A stretch of 64,000 nucleotides of DNA from Brevipalpus yothersi (GCA_003956705.1 QZCP01000089.1:112370-176369), one strand, 5' to 3'; counted from the first letter of the stretch, positions 1 through 15,747 are shown. Notes: generated from the letters alone by a model not told the origin. Program-made: numbers and translations.

Positions 1-463
1 AACAAAGGATCCTAGATGTTTGGGCTCAAAGATTGCATCACATCTACTTTCATGATGAGAAAGTAGGCTCTCCAGCCAGCTGGAACTATAAGAGAATCAA
101 ATCTATTCCTTGCCTGTTAAGTTTGAACTGAAAATTGAATTTATTTCTTTCTCAGTAACACAGGTGTATGCATATATTGTTCATCCTTCAGATAAAATAC
201 AATAAATTCAGACTGAGATCAAGTATATCGATAGCTGGAAAAATAAGTATTCCCCGTAAGAAATGAAGATCCGTCTGGATCTTTCATTTTCATTAACACT
301 AATAAAGATTAATAGACATCCAAACTGATTCTATCCTTTGGTGAACATCCAATTCAATAGTGAAGATAGAAAAACTTCTCCAAATTACCGTTTCAATTAA
401 GTAGATTCCAACAAATCAGATGTAAATTTAAGCGGAAATTTTCAAACCAACTATCCAACTTAC
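1..463. other. Noncoding, presumed intron of the Side-like gene
   Basis: This stretch follows the donor site at 463 (gtaagt on the minus strand). I saw no convincing exon or repeat in it. The next exon of the minus-strand receptor should lie further left, outside the window. Confidence 0.4.
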
Positions 464-703
464 CGTTACTTCACTGCCATCACACGATATTCGAAGATTT
501 TTCATGACTGGTGATTCATGAAGAAATTCACTATCTGGACATCCATCCAATTGGATGGAAGAAGAATCTCGATCAGGTAATAGTTGATTACAAGTCTCAC
601 TGATCAACGATATTCTAGGCCCACACTCTGGATTGGCTCGAGTGTAGAGTGCATGTAATCGTATTTCTTCTTCAAGACCTTGCTCTACCATAGGGTCACA
701 ACT
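464..703 (-). CDS. Side-like gene, cytoplasmic exon (80 codons)
   Basis: The exon starts phase 0 after an atAG acceptor, reads SCDPMVEQGLEEEIRLHALY and ends ...DGSEVT before gtaagt. It is hydrophilic, with no membrane segment, as expected for the intracellular tail. Its phase-0 start matches the phase-0 end of the exon at 2666..2808. Confidence 0.65.
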
Positions 704-2882
704 CTATGGGTGATATGAAGAAAGAGGGAGAGAGAGAGAGAAGTAAGAAAAATGATTGTATCATGTAGTTCTTCTTTTAGTCACATCCATTATTCATCCA
801 TACACAAGCTATGGGAATATGGCAAACATTTTCTCCCTCTTCCTCTTATTCCTTCACAAAAGATACTTAGCAGAAAACGTGCTATTGCTAACTGATTTAA
901 TCAACTTATTCGTTGTCTACTCTTCTGACTAGGATTCCCTGCTAGTACACACTTACTTGCTGTAATGCTCAAGTTAACAATGATTAACAATAGCAGATGT
1001 ATAAAACCTCTATCACCAAAGCCTAAAGTGCGGACTCTTGTGAGATTGTTTGTTATGTGTCCAAGATGTGTATCTGTTTACAGTTAATGTTACTGTTCAT
1101 TCTTAATTTTATATGCACTGATTTTGCTTTTCCAATCCATCTATTTCAGCAAACAAAATCAGATAATATTCATCATTCATCGATCACTGAATGATCATTT
1201 TGGTCAATTTGCTATACACACACACACACACAGACAAATACGCACACATATGCACACAAGATGATGATCTAAAACATGACTAAATGTTGGAACATCTTGA
1301 CTTGTAACTTTTTCCCTGCTAAAAGAATTCTCCAAACCTTATGATAATCAGATAGAGGCCACTAATCAGTCACTAACTGTGAAGAGTATACCAAAGATCC
1401 TCAATCCAGATCTGATTGACAAACTATCATCAAATCAGCCATCTATCACGCCTTTTGATGGATATCCTTTCTACCGAGATTGCAGGGGAAACTTTTTGTG
1501 TGTACATTCGATCCTCATCTCTTATGACCTAGTATCTGATTCTTCTATGACAATTGAGAATGCGAAAAGATAAGCCACAGACACATAAGAATCTCGAACA
1601 TGATAAGTTGTTGCAATTCCTCTCTCTCTTCCTCTTACTCGGAAGGAAGTAATCTTAGCCACAAATAACCGATCGATTGCATAACTAATCTGGAACATTC
1701 AGTATACATTTGCATGCATCTGCTAAACCAGAATAGATGCAAAAAGTATGTGAATCTTAGTTATTTCTCGAATAGCGTGGAAGGAAATACAAGTGACTTG
1801 CATGGTATAGACATGAGAACGTTTGATTTGTGAATGTGTATAAGTTTGTGTGTCTAGTTCACTGTCTTTTTGTCTCTATCTGAGTCAAGTGTATTCCTTC
1901 AAGAAATGTATTATAAGCCTTCGACGATAGCAATCAATTCCAGCTTTTCTCATAAGCCTCTTTGATACGCTGACTTGTGTGGTTTTTTTCTTGCTCTTTC
2001 TCTCTCTCTCTTTACTTGATGATTGATGCTGTGATGGTGTGTCTGTCTGTCTATTATTCTTTGTTTCCCCTATCCAATAAAGTGACTACATCTGGAATCC
2101 TCTTGCTAATCATTATCTGCTTCTCACCGCAACCACTTTTGGTTTACTCAACTTCAAACACACAATTACAAAGTACATTGTCCTCTTGCACTTTATCTTA
2201 GAAATTCCTTATATTTTGCACCTCAAAATAGACTCAGATTTCTAACTTCTAACCAAAATATTTGAGTACATATGGAGAAAGTGTACCATGAGGATAGAAA
2301 AACATCGCAAAAATGACGACAATACTTTCATTGTCACGTATTACTCAGTTCGTTGGGAATCAGTTCACTTGTAATCCAAGTTTATGAGTATTTTTGCTGT
2401 CTGTCTGCCTAACTTATGTGACAACGTTTTTTCTCTTCACATCAGAGGAACCTCAGAAGATGATTTTTTTCAACTCTGATGAGAGGACAAAGGTGAGCAT
2501 CTGTATGGAATTCAACTAGACATAGTACATTGTCATCATCGTTTGTTCAGGATTATGATGGAATTTATCACTAGTCATGTGAAGAAGAAGTAGAATGCAG
2601 GAAGGATGACTGATCATTGGAAAAAAATAGAAAGAAAAGAAGAGTAATCTAATGAAAATGCTTACGATTGTGGTACGTGGTGGAGATGAAAGATGATCGG
2701 ACTTGATTAACTCGGTATCGGTATTGGTGGCAGAGGCTGGAGCATCAAATAGTGAGCCATGGTATGGTTTGAATATGGTACCAAAAGTAGGATCGATGGG
2801 ATCGTAATCTTAGTGAGAGAGTAAGAAAAAAAAACGTATCACCACAAAAGGCTCAGTGAATCGAGGTTAGAAAATGATTGGA

Positions 2883-2928
<46 letters not shown>

Positions 2929-4625
2929 ATCTATCTCTGTACTTTCTACCGAAAAATAACACCATGGCCACAAGCTATCGGCATGTTTGCTTCTCCAATT
3001 GAGATGACCAATAAAATCTGCGCTCACTTACACACACACACATATAACACATACACATGCAAGGTTCAATACATCAAGATATAACTTGGGTTTTTCTCTC
3101 TCTTTCTCTTTCACTATCTCAATTCTTTTCTTACAGCTTGAAGATTGACGTTCGATTTAGGGGGTCCAAAAGTAGTGGTGTGTATGAGAGAAGAAAAATT
3201 GCTCCCCAAACTAGAGGGTCTATATATCTCTTACTGTGGGAAAGTGTATACAGATATACTGTGATAAAAGTAGGCCAAAACCCATGCTAAGTTGTGGTTC
3301 AATTTTATTCAATGAAAAAAGCTGCCTCCACTGGTGCTTTTGAGACTTTTTTATATACGGGCAATAAATCCTTCAAACTAGACTTTCTAGCTTCACATAC
3401 TATGAGGTGTATTTTGTTTTCTACTTTTTCTCATGCATATAAATAGTGGACAATCATCTGATACCAGACAGTATGATATTAATACCAAAGGAATACCATG
3501 AATTCCAAATTAGCCCCAGCAGAGGAGAAGGTCAATGAAATGATAACAAAATTTATCATCAAAAAAAGAAGGAGACAGGAAAAGAACGCTCATGATGAAT
3601 TGAAATAATGCATTTATGGGCATAATATCAAAAAAGAAAAAAAGTTCCTTTGATTTGACGTTTGTTGCCCAATTCAAATGATTGAAAGAGTGTTCTTTTT
3701 TCATCATCTAAAAGTTTCGGAAATTATTGAAAGAAACAGAAAACGTGGATAGATCTTCATTCTCTTCTTTTTTGGAATAGAACAAAAACAAACCTTGTGA
3801 TCATTCAGAGAGGGACAGAGCATTTTATCAAAAAACAGAATAGTTTTCAAGGCTTTTGAAGAGAGAGAAAAGTAAAAACTTATCCACTCCAAATGCTGAA
3901 TGGGCTATGATGATGAAATGCTGACGCCTTCATGAAACTTGAAATTTTCCTGAGGCATTCTTTGAACAAGTTTCCGATAGATATTCAGCTTACTCATGAA
4001 CTTTTTTCTGTCACAGAAAATTGAATATGGTGAAATGTTGCATGCAAATTTTTTCTCGGTGTTTGGAATTCCTCTCATAAATTTGATCTCTTGAGAAGGC
4101 CAATTGAGAATGCTTTTGGAAGAATTTGAAGTTGTTACACAATTGTTTTATCGATACTCATCGAAGCTTGCATTCTAATCAAAATTAATTGGCAAAAAAT
4201 GATTGCTCAACTTACTCAAACATTTGTCTGAACACATTATATCACAATTAGTTGGGCTTTTAGGCATTAAATCTGGGTTGTCAATGGATCGAATAACCAT
4301 TTTTTGGTCCCTGTAGAGAAGTGAACAGAAGGAAACAAAATTCTTTTCTTAATGAGTTTTCCCTCAATTTGCACAATATGTGTGTAAAACATAATTTGAA
4401 ATATCATTTCTCACCTCTTGTTGGAGAGAAAAATTCTCTTGGTTTCACCTTTCAAAGAGATGAAAAGACAAATTCATTACACCATCAGTATTGATCAAGA
4501 TACATAATAATAAATTGATCGCGAAAAAATAAATAGAAAAATATTTGAAAGTTAGTTTCATCTATTTGTTGAACTATTCTTCAATGAATGTCTTCTCATG
4601 ATATTCAGCGATCAACTTGAATTGG

Positions 4626-4705
<80 letters not shown>

Positions 4706-7700
4706 TTTCCAGCATCTCATCGAGCGTAACATGATTTCATATGAGAAATTGATTGTATCAGTTTGCTGCTTTTCTTCTCTACTTTTCGAATATATATGTA
4801 TCTAATGGACGCTAGAATTGATGGTATCATTGCTCATCTTTTTCTCGATCTTCCATGCTTTCATGATCAGATTCGGGCAATAAAGAGCGAGAGATAGCAA
4901 GAAAGAAAGAGAAATAGAGAAATAGAGAGCAAGAAACAGACAGGACAAGAAAAGGACCACTGTTAAGGAGAAAAAGAAACCTTTTTCCGAATTCAAGATG
5001 GAACATTGGACTCAAACAGCGAAAAAGTACAAAAATAAAATCATGATAGAAGATCATTAGTCTTCAAAAGCATTCAAGACCATAGTTTCCTATGATCCTT
5101 GTGTGTGTGTGTGAGTGTGTGTATGTCTATGCTAGTCGAAAAAGTGCAAAGATAAAGGCCAAAGAGAGAGAAAGAAAAGATAAAGAGTGGTGCTTATTCA
5201 TGAATGCAATTGAACTTGGGATCGAAAAGGATCCTCTCTATCTTTGATGTGAGCTCTCAAAAAAGGCATGCAAGATTGAGAACTCACATCAAAAATAGAG
5301 AGAGATAGAGAAACAAGCATCATGAAGATATAGCCATGAATTTCGTAGTGCAAAGCAAAGCATATTCATTTCAGTTTTAACAGAGCATAAAATGTCATCT
5401 TTTCCGAGTAATTGCCATGAACTGTGGGCCATACACACATTGTGTGCAAGTGAATGGTGTATGTGTATGTGTGCACAATCCTTTGCCAAAAATAAAGAGA
5501 AAACCCAAGATAGAGGGGGGGGGGAAAGAACAGAAAAAGGAACCAAAAGCTGCTTTATCATACTCAACTGACCCATTCTGTATAGTTGTCTTTTCAATTC
5601 TGATAATAGAATGCATAGGATTTATGCATTCATGGAATTGTGTGGATGCAAAGGGTTATGTCAGATGTCTCTTCTCTTCTCTCTCTCTCTCTCTCTCTCT
5701 CCTTTTTCTTCTGTCTTATTCTTTCACTATCACTTCCATACTAACGAACTAATTAGTACTTTATTGGAGCATAAATGAATGGAGCAATCGCTTGGACTGG
5801 AGAAGAGAGACAGAGCGACAGAGAAAGATGATATGAACGTGATTCTAATGTCTAAAATAACGGTCCAATGAGTCAGAATTTGGAGAACCTTCATCCAAGA
5901 GGAAGAATTCAAATGATAACTTATAGCTCTACTGGAATGAATTGATCACTTAAATCCAAAAGACTATACACGAAAATGATGATCAACACTGTTGACGATT
6001 ATCTAGCAAGAATATGTATTCACGCGAAGAAGAGAAGAAGAAGTGAGAGGAAAAATGATATCCTCACCTTTTGGTGTTGAAATATTTTCATCACCACTTG
6101 AATCCACTAGACGATTGGCCTTACGTCGAATAAATACCACAGTGGTGATAGCAAATAAGAGTATAATGCTGACAATGGCAAGAAAAATGGCCAACACAGG
6201 ACTATATCCTCTCTCATCACCCTCGTCAAATGAACCTGGTCAAATGAGAAATACATGATAAGAATGTCCAGCTCGATGAAAGTATGGTTAGAATATTGAG
6301 GGAAAGCAAAATGTGAGCCGAAAGAATCTAGATTGTTTGATTCTTATTCCCTTTTTCTCTCTCTCTTTTCCTTCCTCTCTTGTCAACTACTGGTAGAAGA
6401 ATCAACCAATAGAAAGAGAGAAGGAGAGAGAAAGAAAGAATGAGGAGGAAAAGCTGCAAAATGAATGGCAAGATTGGAATATTGAGCTATTCTTCTATAC
6501 TTCACAATTTGATGGTATCGATATGAAATTAATACAAACGAACCATTTTTCATCTTATTGTGGCTCATTCTGGCAGCTTCCAGACTGGCCATTAGATTAA
6601 CGGGTACACTCTGGCCACCGCTTGTTTTGGCAAATATTCTCAGATCATATTGTTCTTCTGGTGCCAAATCATCAAGCACAAAAGTAGGATACTCTTGATT
6701 GCTTAGGGTGAATACCATCTCAGTGGCTGATCCTTTTCCCTTGTATGCTTCCAAAATGAATTTTGTGTTCATACCATTAGATGGACCGGGTATACAAGTG
6801 ACCAGGAGGCTTGAGAGTGTTTGATTTTTGACACTACAATTGTTAACTTCTTCAGGAACACCTTGGAGAAAAAAGGAGAAAGAGAGAAAAAGAATCATTT
6901 TTTTCTAAAAGATCATTCACTTTTCGTGTACAGTGTAAGTCACCAAAATTTTATTGGTATCAATGTTTTTCAAGGCCCATTGAACATTTTGAAATTCAAT
7001 TCCACCAAAACACTGTCAAAATTTTCTATCACAATAAAAAGATTGTACACAGAGCTGTATACAAGTGTATTGTGGATAAGTATGCTATGGTATTGAGTAG
7101 AATTCTTTATGAACTTTCGAATTGTTACATGAAATATCACTCACAATTGGAGGTATAACAATGAAAGCATCGGAAATGGAATGGAAAAATTCAATCAGAT
7201 GAGTGATCAATGAACGAATAGATCTTGGAAGAGAGAAAGTCTTAAAACTTTATGACTCTGTTAATGCTTAAATAATCATCATGAAAATGCTTCCAGTTCC
7301 GAAGAGAGAGAGAGAATGTTATTCCTCTTTTCCTACATCTTCCTTCCTCCTCCTTTTCTATTGGCAAAAAGATGGTTTTGAACATCTCAACAATCGATTC
7401 ATGGCAATGACCATTTGAGCTCTCATCAGTTCTATCACAAGACATGATGGTAAATGAAAACAATAGAATGAATAGACAAGAGTGAACATTGACTACATCT
7501 TTCTTATTCCTTCACTCTATCGTTTCTCATTCCATTCTACATTCTTTCTACTCATACTGATCCCTTTTTTGGGTGACCAAAGTAAACAAAGCATCACCTT
7601 ATTGAGGTCGATCAAAGCTAAACATTGCCTTCCATCGATCTGGTTATAACAAGTTAGCATCAGAAACCATCAAACACACTCTTCCTTCATTCTTCTCTCT

Positions 7701-8885
7701 CTCTCTCTCAGTTGAGTCCATTTAATCGAAATGGTGACGCGATTTTAATTGAATCAGAGGATCATGCTGAAGATTGGTGAAAAGAGAATTGCAGTGATGA
7801 GGAATAGTAGTGGTAGTAGGAGTTGTAGCAAGAGGAAAGCATTGCAACAACTCTGATTTAAGGGGTACATTCTTTTTATACACCGACTAGCTAACCAGTG
7901 GAAGTTCCAATGGATGATATAGGATTTCAAGCATTCCCTAATATGATTTGTAATACAGTTAAAAATGACTGTTGTACTTAAAGAACTACACTATACTTTG
8001 ATGGACAGTTTATTTGGTTAGTTATCCAAGAGGGAAGAGAAAAGAAAGCCAAGGACAGCTCTATTCTATGGATAATATCTTGATGATTTTGAAACTCAAT
8101 TTGGTATAGCATGTACAGGAGTACCTAAGGAGAAAAATGCGTCTTGCAAGAATTTCTCAACTTTTTGATTCCATTTACACAATTTTTGTGGGAAGAATTT
8201 TTTACTCAACCTCAAAAAAAAGTTCCCCATTGCATCATAACATAAGCAATTCTTCTAGAAATATTCCTCATTGTTTACTTATATTCCTCTCCTCTGTTCC
8301 TGTTTATACTCTTTTTTCTTTCCTTCCAAAAAGAAATATTTCACATATTTCATACACCTTGTCATGATAAAGCAATGGTATTCAGTAATATTCCACTTTT
8401 TCCGGAAGCTATTCAGCAAACATCACGATATATATATATCTCATTTTCAATCTGATAGTGGAAATAATGGTGAAGAATACACAATGTTTTCTTGTTCATA
8501 TCTCTCAAGGATATCCTCTCTTTCCTACATCTCACTTATACATTAAACATATACAATTTTGATTTCTTCGAACTGACAATCTCATGTCAAAGTAAGGTAC
8601 ACGTGGATACACAGTTATACACTGTTTACAGTTATTCAATGTAGTATTTAAGTTCTCATCCAGATCATGATGCTTTTCCACATGGTTCCGGGTTCTCATT
8701 TTCTTTTTCTCCCTGATCAAGAATGACTTGAGAGCTTATGACTTGTCACGAAAAGTCATCATAAGAAAAGCTCAGAGATCAAAATGATGAATCAATTCTT
8801 CAATACTCATTGTCGATGTCATTTATGTTTGTCAGTGAGCCCCTGTCTGATGATAGGTATTCCAAATATAAGGTAAAAAGAGACT

Positions 8886-8955
<70 letters not shown>

Positions 8956-10339
8956 GAAATCTGATCGTCAATGTGCATACATCTGTGTGGGTTTTAGTGT
9001 GGAGGATGGAATATGAATACATAGTGAGAAAAAATTCTTCCCCAGTATTCTGATATTGTAACTCGTTGTTGACACAACAACACTGTTTTGATATTGGCCA
9101 TTGAAAATTTTGGCAGCTGATGGCATATATTCTTCCAATAATAACACATATATCAAATGACAATGGAAGAGGTGTTCCAATATATGTATATACTGACTAT
9201 GAGTGAACAAAATTCTCAATAATCTTTCTCTTTTTTCACGTATTTCTATCTCTATGCAAGATAGTTCATTTTGATGCTTGTTTCAGTGAAGGAAAGATTG
9301 ACCAAGAATGACTTGTTACAAGAATGTTTCTTTCGAACCAGATGAAGAGCGAAAGCTTTTTTCTTGCGAAGATATAAAAGAACACAAAAAAACTTACTTG
9401 ATGGAATAATCTTGAATTGACAAGGTTCCTGTTGTTGACCGATCTCATTGCTTGAGGTGCAGAATATTGACCCGTAACCTAATTTGTTTCTTGGAGTGTA
9501 ACGAAAGACACTTTGATTACCATTCAGAGTGAAATTATGCATTATTGAATGGATTCCTTGAGTATTATTTAGGCGCCATTGAAAGGAGCGAGGCTCAGGA
9601 TCGGAATCCAATTCACATCTTATTACCGCTTCTTCGTCGTGAGCAATTGAATAAACTTGACGCTGATTTGGGCGGCACATTGGTGGGACTATCAGTCAAA
9701 ATAGTTTCATGGTGATGAATAGAGAATTCCAGGTCATATTGGAAATAGGATGAAGATTGTAGAAGGTATTGATGATGAATATGAGATGTTATAGGAATGT
9801 GAAAGGAATAAGTAAGAGAGAGAGAGGGGAAAAGAAAGAGATGAGAAAGAAAAACATTATATAAACAATTTAACTATCTTGAATCGTCATATGGAACAAA
9901 ATGGCAATTGAATTTGGACCGATTTCCTGAGATGAAGACGAAACGAAAATTCAATCTCAATATAAAGTGATTGAACTAGCTTCAGGAATGCAGACAGAAA
10001 AATATTCTCTCTCTCTCTCCCTCTTTCCTAAATATATTTTTAAGCTAGCTGGACCATTCAAACGAGTGTATTGAATGTTATGGGGTATATCAAGATAGAC
10101 GCTCAAATTTTTTTCTTTTTTTCACCCTTTACTACCATCCATAGAAGAATAAACATCAGAGGAAAAGGAGGAAGAGGAAAAAATTGGAAAACGAAAAAAA
10201 TAAGAGGAAATTTCTGGAAGAGTAAAAGTCACATAAGCCCACAAATACAAAATATGGGAACAAAATGTGGTAGAAGAATGATGGTGATACAAGAAATGCA
10301 AATAAGAAAAATTGGTAAAAACTCTTTGTCGAAAGTTAG

Positions 10340-10394
<55 letters not shown>

Positions 10395-12962
10395 TTGGAA
10401 AAGAAAGTGAAAAGAGAGCAACCAAGGATGACAAATAACTGGGCAAAGTATAGCAACAAGATCATTCACAGACAAAATGCATTTCCGATCGATTTCAAGC
10501 TAAGCGAGCAGTCATGTTGACTCTCTTCCTCTTTCTCTTTCTCTTTCTCTCTCTCTTTCCTTATATGATGCCTCCAATCTTACATGCCCCAATGTCCATG
10601 ATCTTCCTCAGGTCCACCAAAGGTGATCATAATCCATTTTCCTTGTGTTCATCCAAACATCATCCATGATAGGAAAAAAAGAGAAGAGAGGGAAAGAAGG
10701 AGAGAAGAAGAACATTGCTCTTGTTTTTTTCGATAGCCGATTCTTTTTCCAGTCTTTACCGCATTGTGCAAGGAATATGGTGAGTGTGTGTGTTTTTTCT
10801 TCGTGAACGTACTCATTCGAAGTGAATTCCCTCAGCCTTTTCTATGACTACCACTACTGTTGAAACCAATTCTCACCCTAGACGTTTCAGTGCATGAATT
10901 CTTTTGAACTGAGTGGCAAGAGTATTTCCTAATTCTTTTCTAATTGAACACATCCATTTGGGACTCATTTTGGGTGAAACAAAGAAGGTACATATCAGTT
11001 ACTTTCCTTGCATTGATATTAACGGTAAAAGGAAGAGTAAATGTGAAGCCAAACAAGAATGCAATTAAAAATAGAAAACCAACCAAGTTAAGCTTAAGAG
11101 GGTATCTCAAATCGGAGCTCATAAAGTTTTTCCAATGAAAATACACTAGATTAAGTGCCTAATAGGAGAAAACATTCTTATTACTTTGAACGAAGATTTC
11201 AAAGGAATTGGGATGAATGAAAAAAAGGAAGAAAATTGAGTTCATTACTTTTTGGTGGATCTTTTCTTCTCTTAATTCTTGTGATTATAGAAGAATAAAG
11301 TCGAAAAGAAGAGTTTGTCTTGCTCAGGGTATACATAAAAATCATCATGATACATCGAAACAGATCATCACTATCTGATTGGATTTATGTAATGGATCAA
11401 TTTTGCGCACACAGTTTTGTGCCAATCAAATAGTTTAAGTGAGTGGACTTAGGATTTGGAAATACTCAGCAAAAAAAATAGAAACTAATGGGCATTCTAG
11501 GAAAAAGTATTGTGAAAAACTTCAAAATAGAGGGGGAAGATTCAATCCTCAACCCTCAAAAGATTGAAGATTGAATTGAATGCTCAGATAAGTGAATGTC
11601 TCTACCCAGGACGAATGCTATGAAAATAAAAAGTTAGACTAGCTTTTACTAAGCGGATATGAGAAAAAAACATGACTTCCAGCAGTCTGAAAAAACCTTG
11701 TGTTAGTATCAAATATTTGTGGGCAAAAAGAAAGAAAAAAAAACTCATCTCAAAAGCTCATACAGGATACAGAAAATAAACACTTACTCGTTCAATTCAC
11801 TTTGAAAGAAGAAGCAAAAAAAGTGGAAAGCTTTCAAATTCAAATGAAAATCATCACATCACATCTTCTCTAACAAGCAGTGGACAAAAAAAGTCTCAAT
11901 AAAATCTCATCAGATTAGCATAATCACTGAATAATTAATTTTATTCAAAGACCTAATGATTGATTGTCTCTCTTTTGACAGAGAATATGGAATCCCGGCC
12001 ATTGACACGTACAAACACGCAAATGATTATTTCGCAAGATTTTCTGGCAAGGTTCATTTGTTAATAAACCCATGAAAAAAGTGCCAAAATGCTGTGGAAG
12101 ATAAAGATATTGAGAGCATTCTAACCTAGGCTTGGATATTTCGTGAGAATAGATGCCACAATGAGGTTTAGAAGAAGTCAAAAAAAGTCGCAAAATAATC
12201 AGGATAAAATGAGATGATTTCCTTTGCAAAATGAGCACGATAAACTGAAATAGAGGATAAGAGAATACGATTCTCAGATAATTCGTAAATATATATTCAG
12301 TTATACAATTGAGAGGGAGGACAGTTGGTCACGCTCTGTTTATGTCCATTGCTTTTATGATTCTGTATTCTATCTCATTCACCATTTGGAAAAAGCCGAG
12401 AAAGAGTGAAACCTGTAACACTAATTCATCCGATTCTTGAGCAATTCAGTGAAGTGTTCCCTCCTCCGGTTTGTGGAGTGTATTTTGGCCCACTGACAGT
12501 TGAAGATGACATCCTGAAGAGAAATAAACGACTAGAAAGAGTGAGAGGAAGCAATTTACTCCCTTTCCCCATCTCTATCCTCTTTCATAGTATTCCAATT
12601 GTGTGTGTATATGTCTATCTGTCCAAATTCCTTTTTGGTGACCAATTGATGGAAACTGACCACTTGCCTTTTATTTCAATGTTTCAAGATTTTCCATGCA
12701 ATTTCGAAACATTATCATTTCCTTTCATTTCTAGAGGTTTTTTTTGTGCCCAGAAAGGAAAAGAAGAAAGAAAAGGAAATGCTCACATTTCAAATATACT
12801 TCCTGCACACTTCTATTTTCCACGATTTTTGCTCATTTCGATCTTTATTCACTTTTACTATCTCACACACATACATGGAAACACTTTTCTTACGCTTCCT
12901 GAAATTATGAATTATATACTTGATGATGAACATCATGCTCTCTTCCCATCAAATTCTTTTCC

Positions 12963-13000
<38 letters not shown>

Positions 13001-15298
13001 TCATCTTCATCTTTTCGCTCAGGAAAACAATGAAATTTTCAACAATTTGAATTGATATGATAACAATATGCCACTTTCACACACATTCGCTTCCGTGAAT
13101 ACCAAATTTTTTTTTCTCACACTTTCAATTTGATATTATATTGCCCTGAAAGCCTATCATTACCATCATTAGTCTGCCACCAAGGAATCGACTTCAATGA
13201 GCATGATGATCATGTCTAAACTCAATTTATCTTCGCCAAAAAAAAGAGGCTCAAGATTTGTTTCTCTCTGCTTGATTCATCCCATCGCAATGCCATGTGT
13301 GTGTGTGTGTATAATATTCATTTCACAAGTTATGGTGATGAAACATTAGTGGGTTGAAAGCGTCATCAAACTTTGAACACATAATTTTTCGTGGATTCAG
13401 CCGAATATACAAAACAGCAACTGTCAAACTTTTTGTTTTTTTGTTTCTGGCCCAAATGATGCAATACACAGTGTCTAGGGCAAGAATGCAGAAAGATTAG
13501 AAAAAGAAAAAAACTAACTCTAATTCAGCGAGACAACAGTAGAAACAGTTCATCTATCTGCACAATCAGGCAAAAATGTCCAGTTTCAGCATTCATTTGG
13601 GAATCTTCATGTTTCTTTCGGGTTATAGGAGGGACAATATTCGGTTTCCATTTAATGTAAGTTTTTGTTCACTACTATGCTAGTGGGTTTGCGTAAATTA
13701 AACTGAATACTACCAAAAAGAAGAAGAAATAAGTATTCCTCAGAGATGCTCAAAATTGCTGTCCTCAAATGTATAGTAGAAAAGAATTCTGCAATACGAA
13801 ACATGCGAGGAATACAACGAAATTCGTTCCTCAGATTTTGGCTGCTTTTAGTGTAGATCAAGGTTCGTTATTCTTCATGTCTTTACTGTTGTTGAATAGA
13901 GAGAATAAAGTTATCAAGTTGAGTGATAGTTTGCATGAACGTATTTCAGATACATTTGCTTTCAAGAGGTTTCAGAGCATCTCTTCATTCCTTCTATCTA
14001 AAAAGATGTGACCATGAAGAGGCTGAAAACATTCTCTTGTTTCCATCGGTTTCACTCGGTTCATTATGAATGTATTCAGTAATGCATAGAGAAGTCATGA
14101 TTCATTATTTTTCCACTTTTATTCTGCTTCTTTTCTATCCAACAGATCAACTTGCTTGCTCATCTATTCTTTCTCTCCATTCCCATTTATTCTCATATAT
14201 ATATATTCTTTTACCAGTCTCTTCGTTTTCCTGTCTCTTTATCTTTGTTTTATTCTTTCGAATGACCCGAACGTTGCCCATGGTTCATCGCTAATATCAT
14301 CACCATTGTGAGTTAACTAGAAACTGACTGACTGATGGATTCACTCACAGCATTGCACCAAAGAAAAGTTCCGATTATTTATCAAGCAACTGTGGATGTC
14401 ACATATATATTGGTCACGCTTATTCTTGTGTGTACACCAAAAAAAGATAGAAAGAATTTTTCACCCTGTAAGCTATAAAAATGAACGAGAAAGAGAGAGC
14501 GAGATAGAGAATATCTGATCTATCTTATGGATGTTATTCCATCTTTCCAATTGCTGTATCCATCAAGCACCAGACAAACATTTATTTGAACATTTAATAT
14601 TGGTCAAGTTATGATTCATCCATACATCAAGTCAAAATGAGATTAGGAATTCTGTTGAACTCATCCTCTTTCACTTGATAGGACTATAATTTACAGCCAA
14701 TCTTCAATGGAAAAGTGACAAAACTTTCAAAGAATGATTTACTCTCTTTTATCTCTATCATGAAAGGGGTTGGTTAGTGGATGAATTGTGAGGTGAAGAT
14801 CTATTTTCTAAAGAACCGAGAAAAGGAAGGGAATTCTCAGAATTCTAAGAATTCCGAGAGATTTTCTGAAAACTCTTCAACAGCACCACACAATGTAAAG
14901 CTTAATGAGGTCTCATTAACGATAAAATTTACATCCGATGGATTGTAAGGCGATTCTTTGATTAAAACTGAAAATCTTCAACAATACCAATAATGTGAAG
15001 AAAGCATAGAATCCAAATAATAGCTGTAAATTCGATTGAAATCTCATTCTGATGAAGTCTACTTATTGTCTAAACAGAACTCTAGTTGTGCAAGTTAGCC
15101 GTGTGTTTCACATTTCCGATTCTCATGAAGTGAACAGACTTATTTCTACAGAAGATGATGAAACTTTCTCCACCTTATTCCCTCCTAAAACTACTGTGAG
15201 CTGATAAAATGCTCAAATGATTCTCTTTCATTCATTGCAGTACCAAATGTTACAAACTAAATACGATATACTAGACCTCCAGTTTTGGAAAGGAGGGA

Positions 15299-15362
<64 letters not shown>

Positions 15363-15747
15363 GATATGTGTGGACCGTAAAGCCTGGTTGGGGCACTCAG
15401 ACCGGCAAGCCGGCGGTAGCACGACCATATGGCCTCCGCCTTTTGTCAGTGCTACCTCACGCTCACCGATTGTCGAATACCAGTGCGGTCAACCCAGCTC
15501 ACTTCGAACCCTGCGATACCATTAAGGCGCCTGTCCAGGGGACTAGGGGAAACATGTTAACCCCCCGAATTACCGATATGAAATCTGAGTCTCCATACAC
15601 CGGCCATCGGCTGACTCACATTCAGAACTCTTTCGCACCCCTCGGAAAGGAAAGGATCTCTCCCATTTACCTTTACTCTTGGACAAGCACACACACACAC
15701 AGAGAGAGAGAGAGAGGACTTGTATTGGCACTTTCATCAGACATATA

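Larger units (their letters stand above)
2809..6067. other. Intron of the Side-like gene
   Basis: Noncoding. It holds two long CT tracts (2886-2927 and 4634-4701), a GT run near 5101 and a G run near 5515. I saw no exon on either strand; the open frames here are low-complexity Ser-Leu or Arg-Glu translations of the repeats. Confidence 0.5.

Noticed and set aside
4617..4805. Open frames made of Ser-Leu or Arg-Glu repeats (here and at many other GA/CT tracts)
   Set aside because: They are translations of dinucleotide repeats, which stay open in several frames; they have no domain and no codon conservation.
12406..13050. 214-codon open frame in the large Side intron
   Set aside because: No recognisable domain, and it ends in a CT-tract translation; pyrimidine-rich DNA lacks stops by composition.
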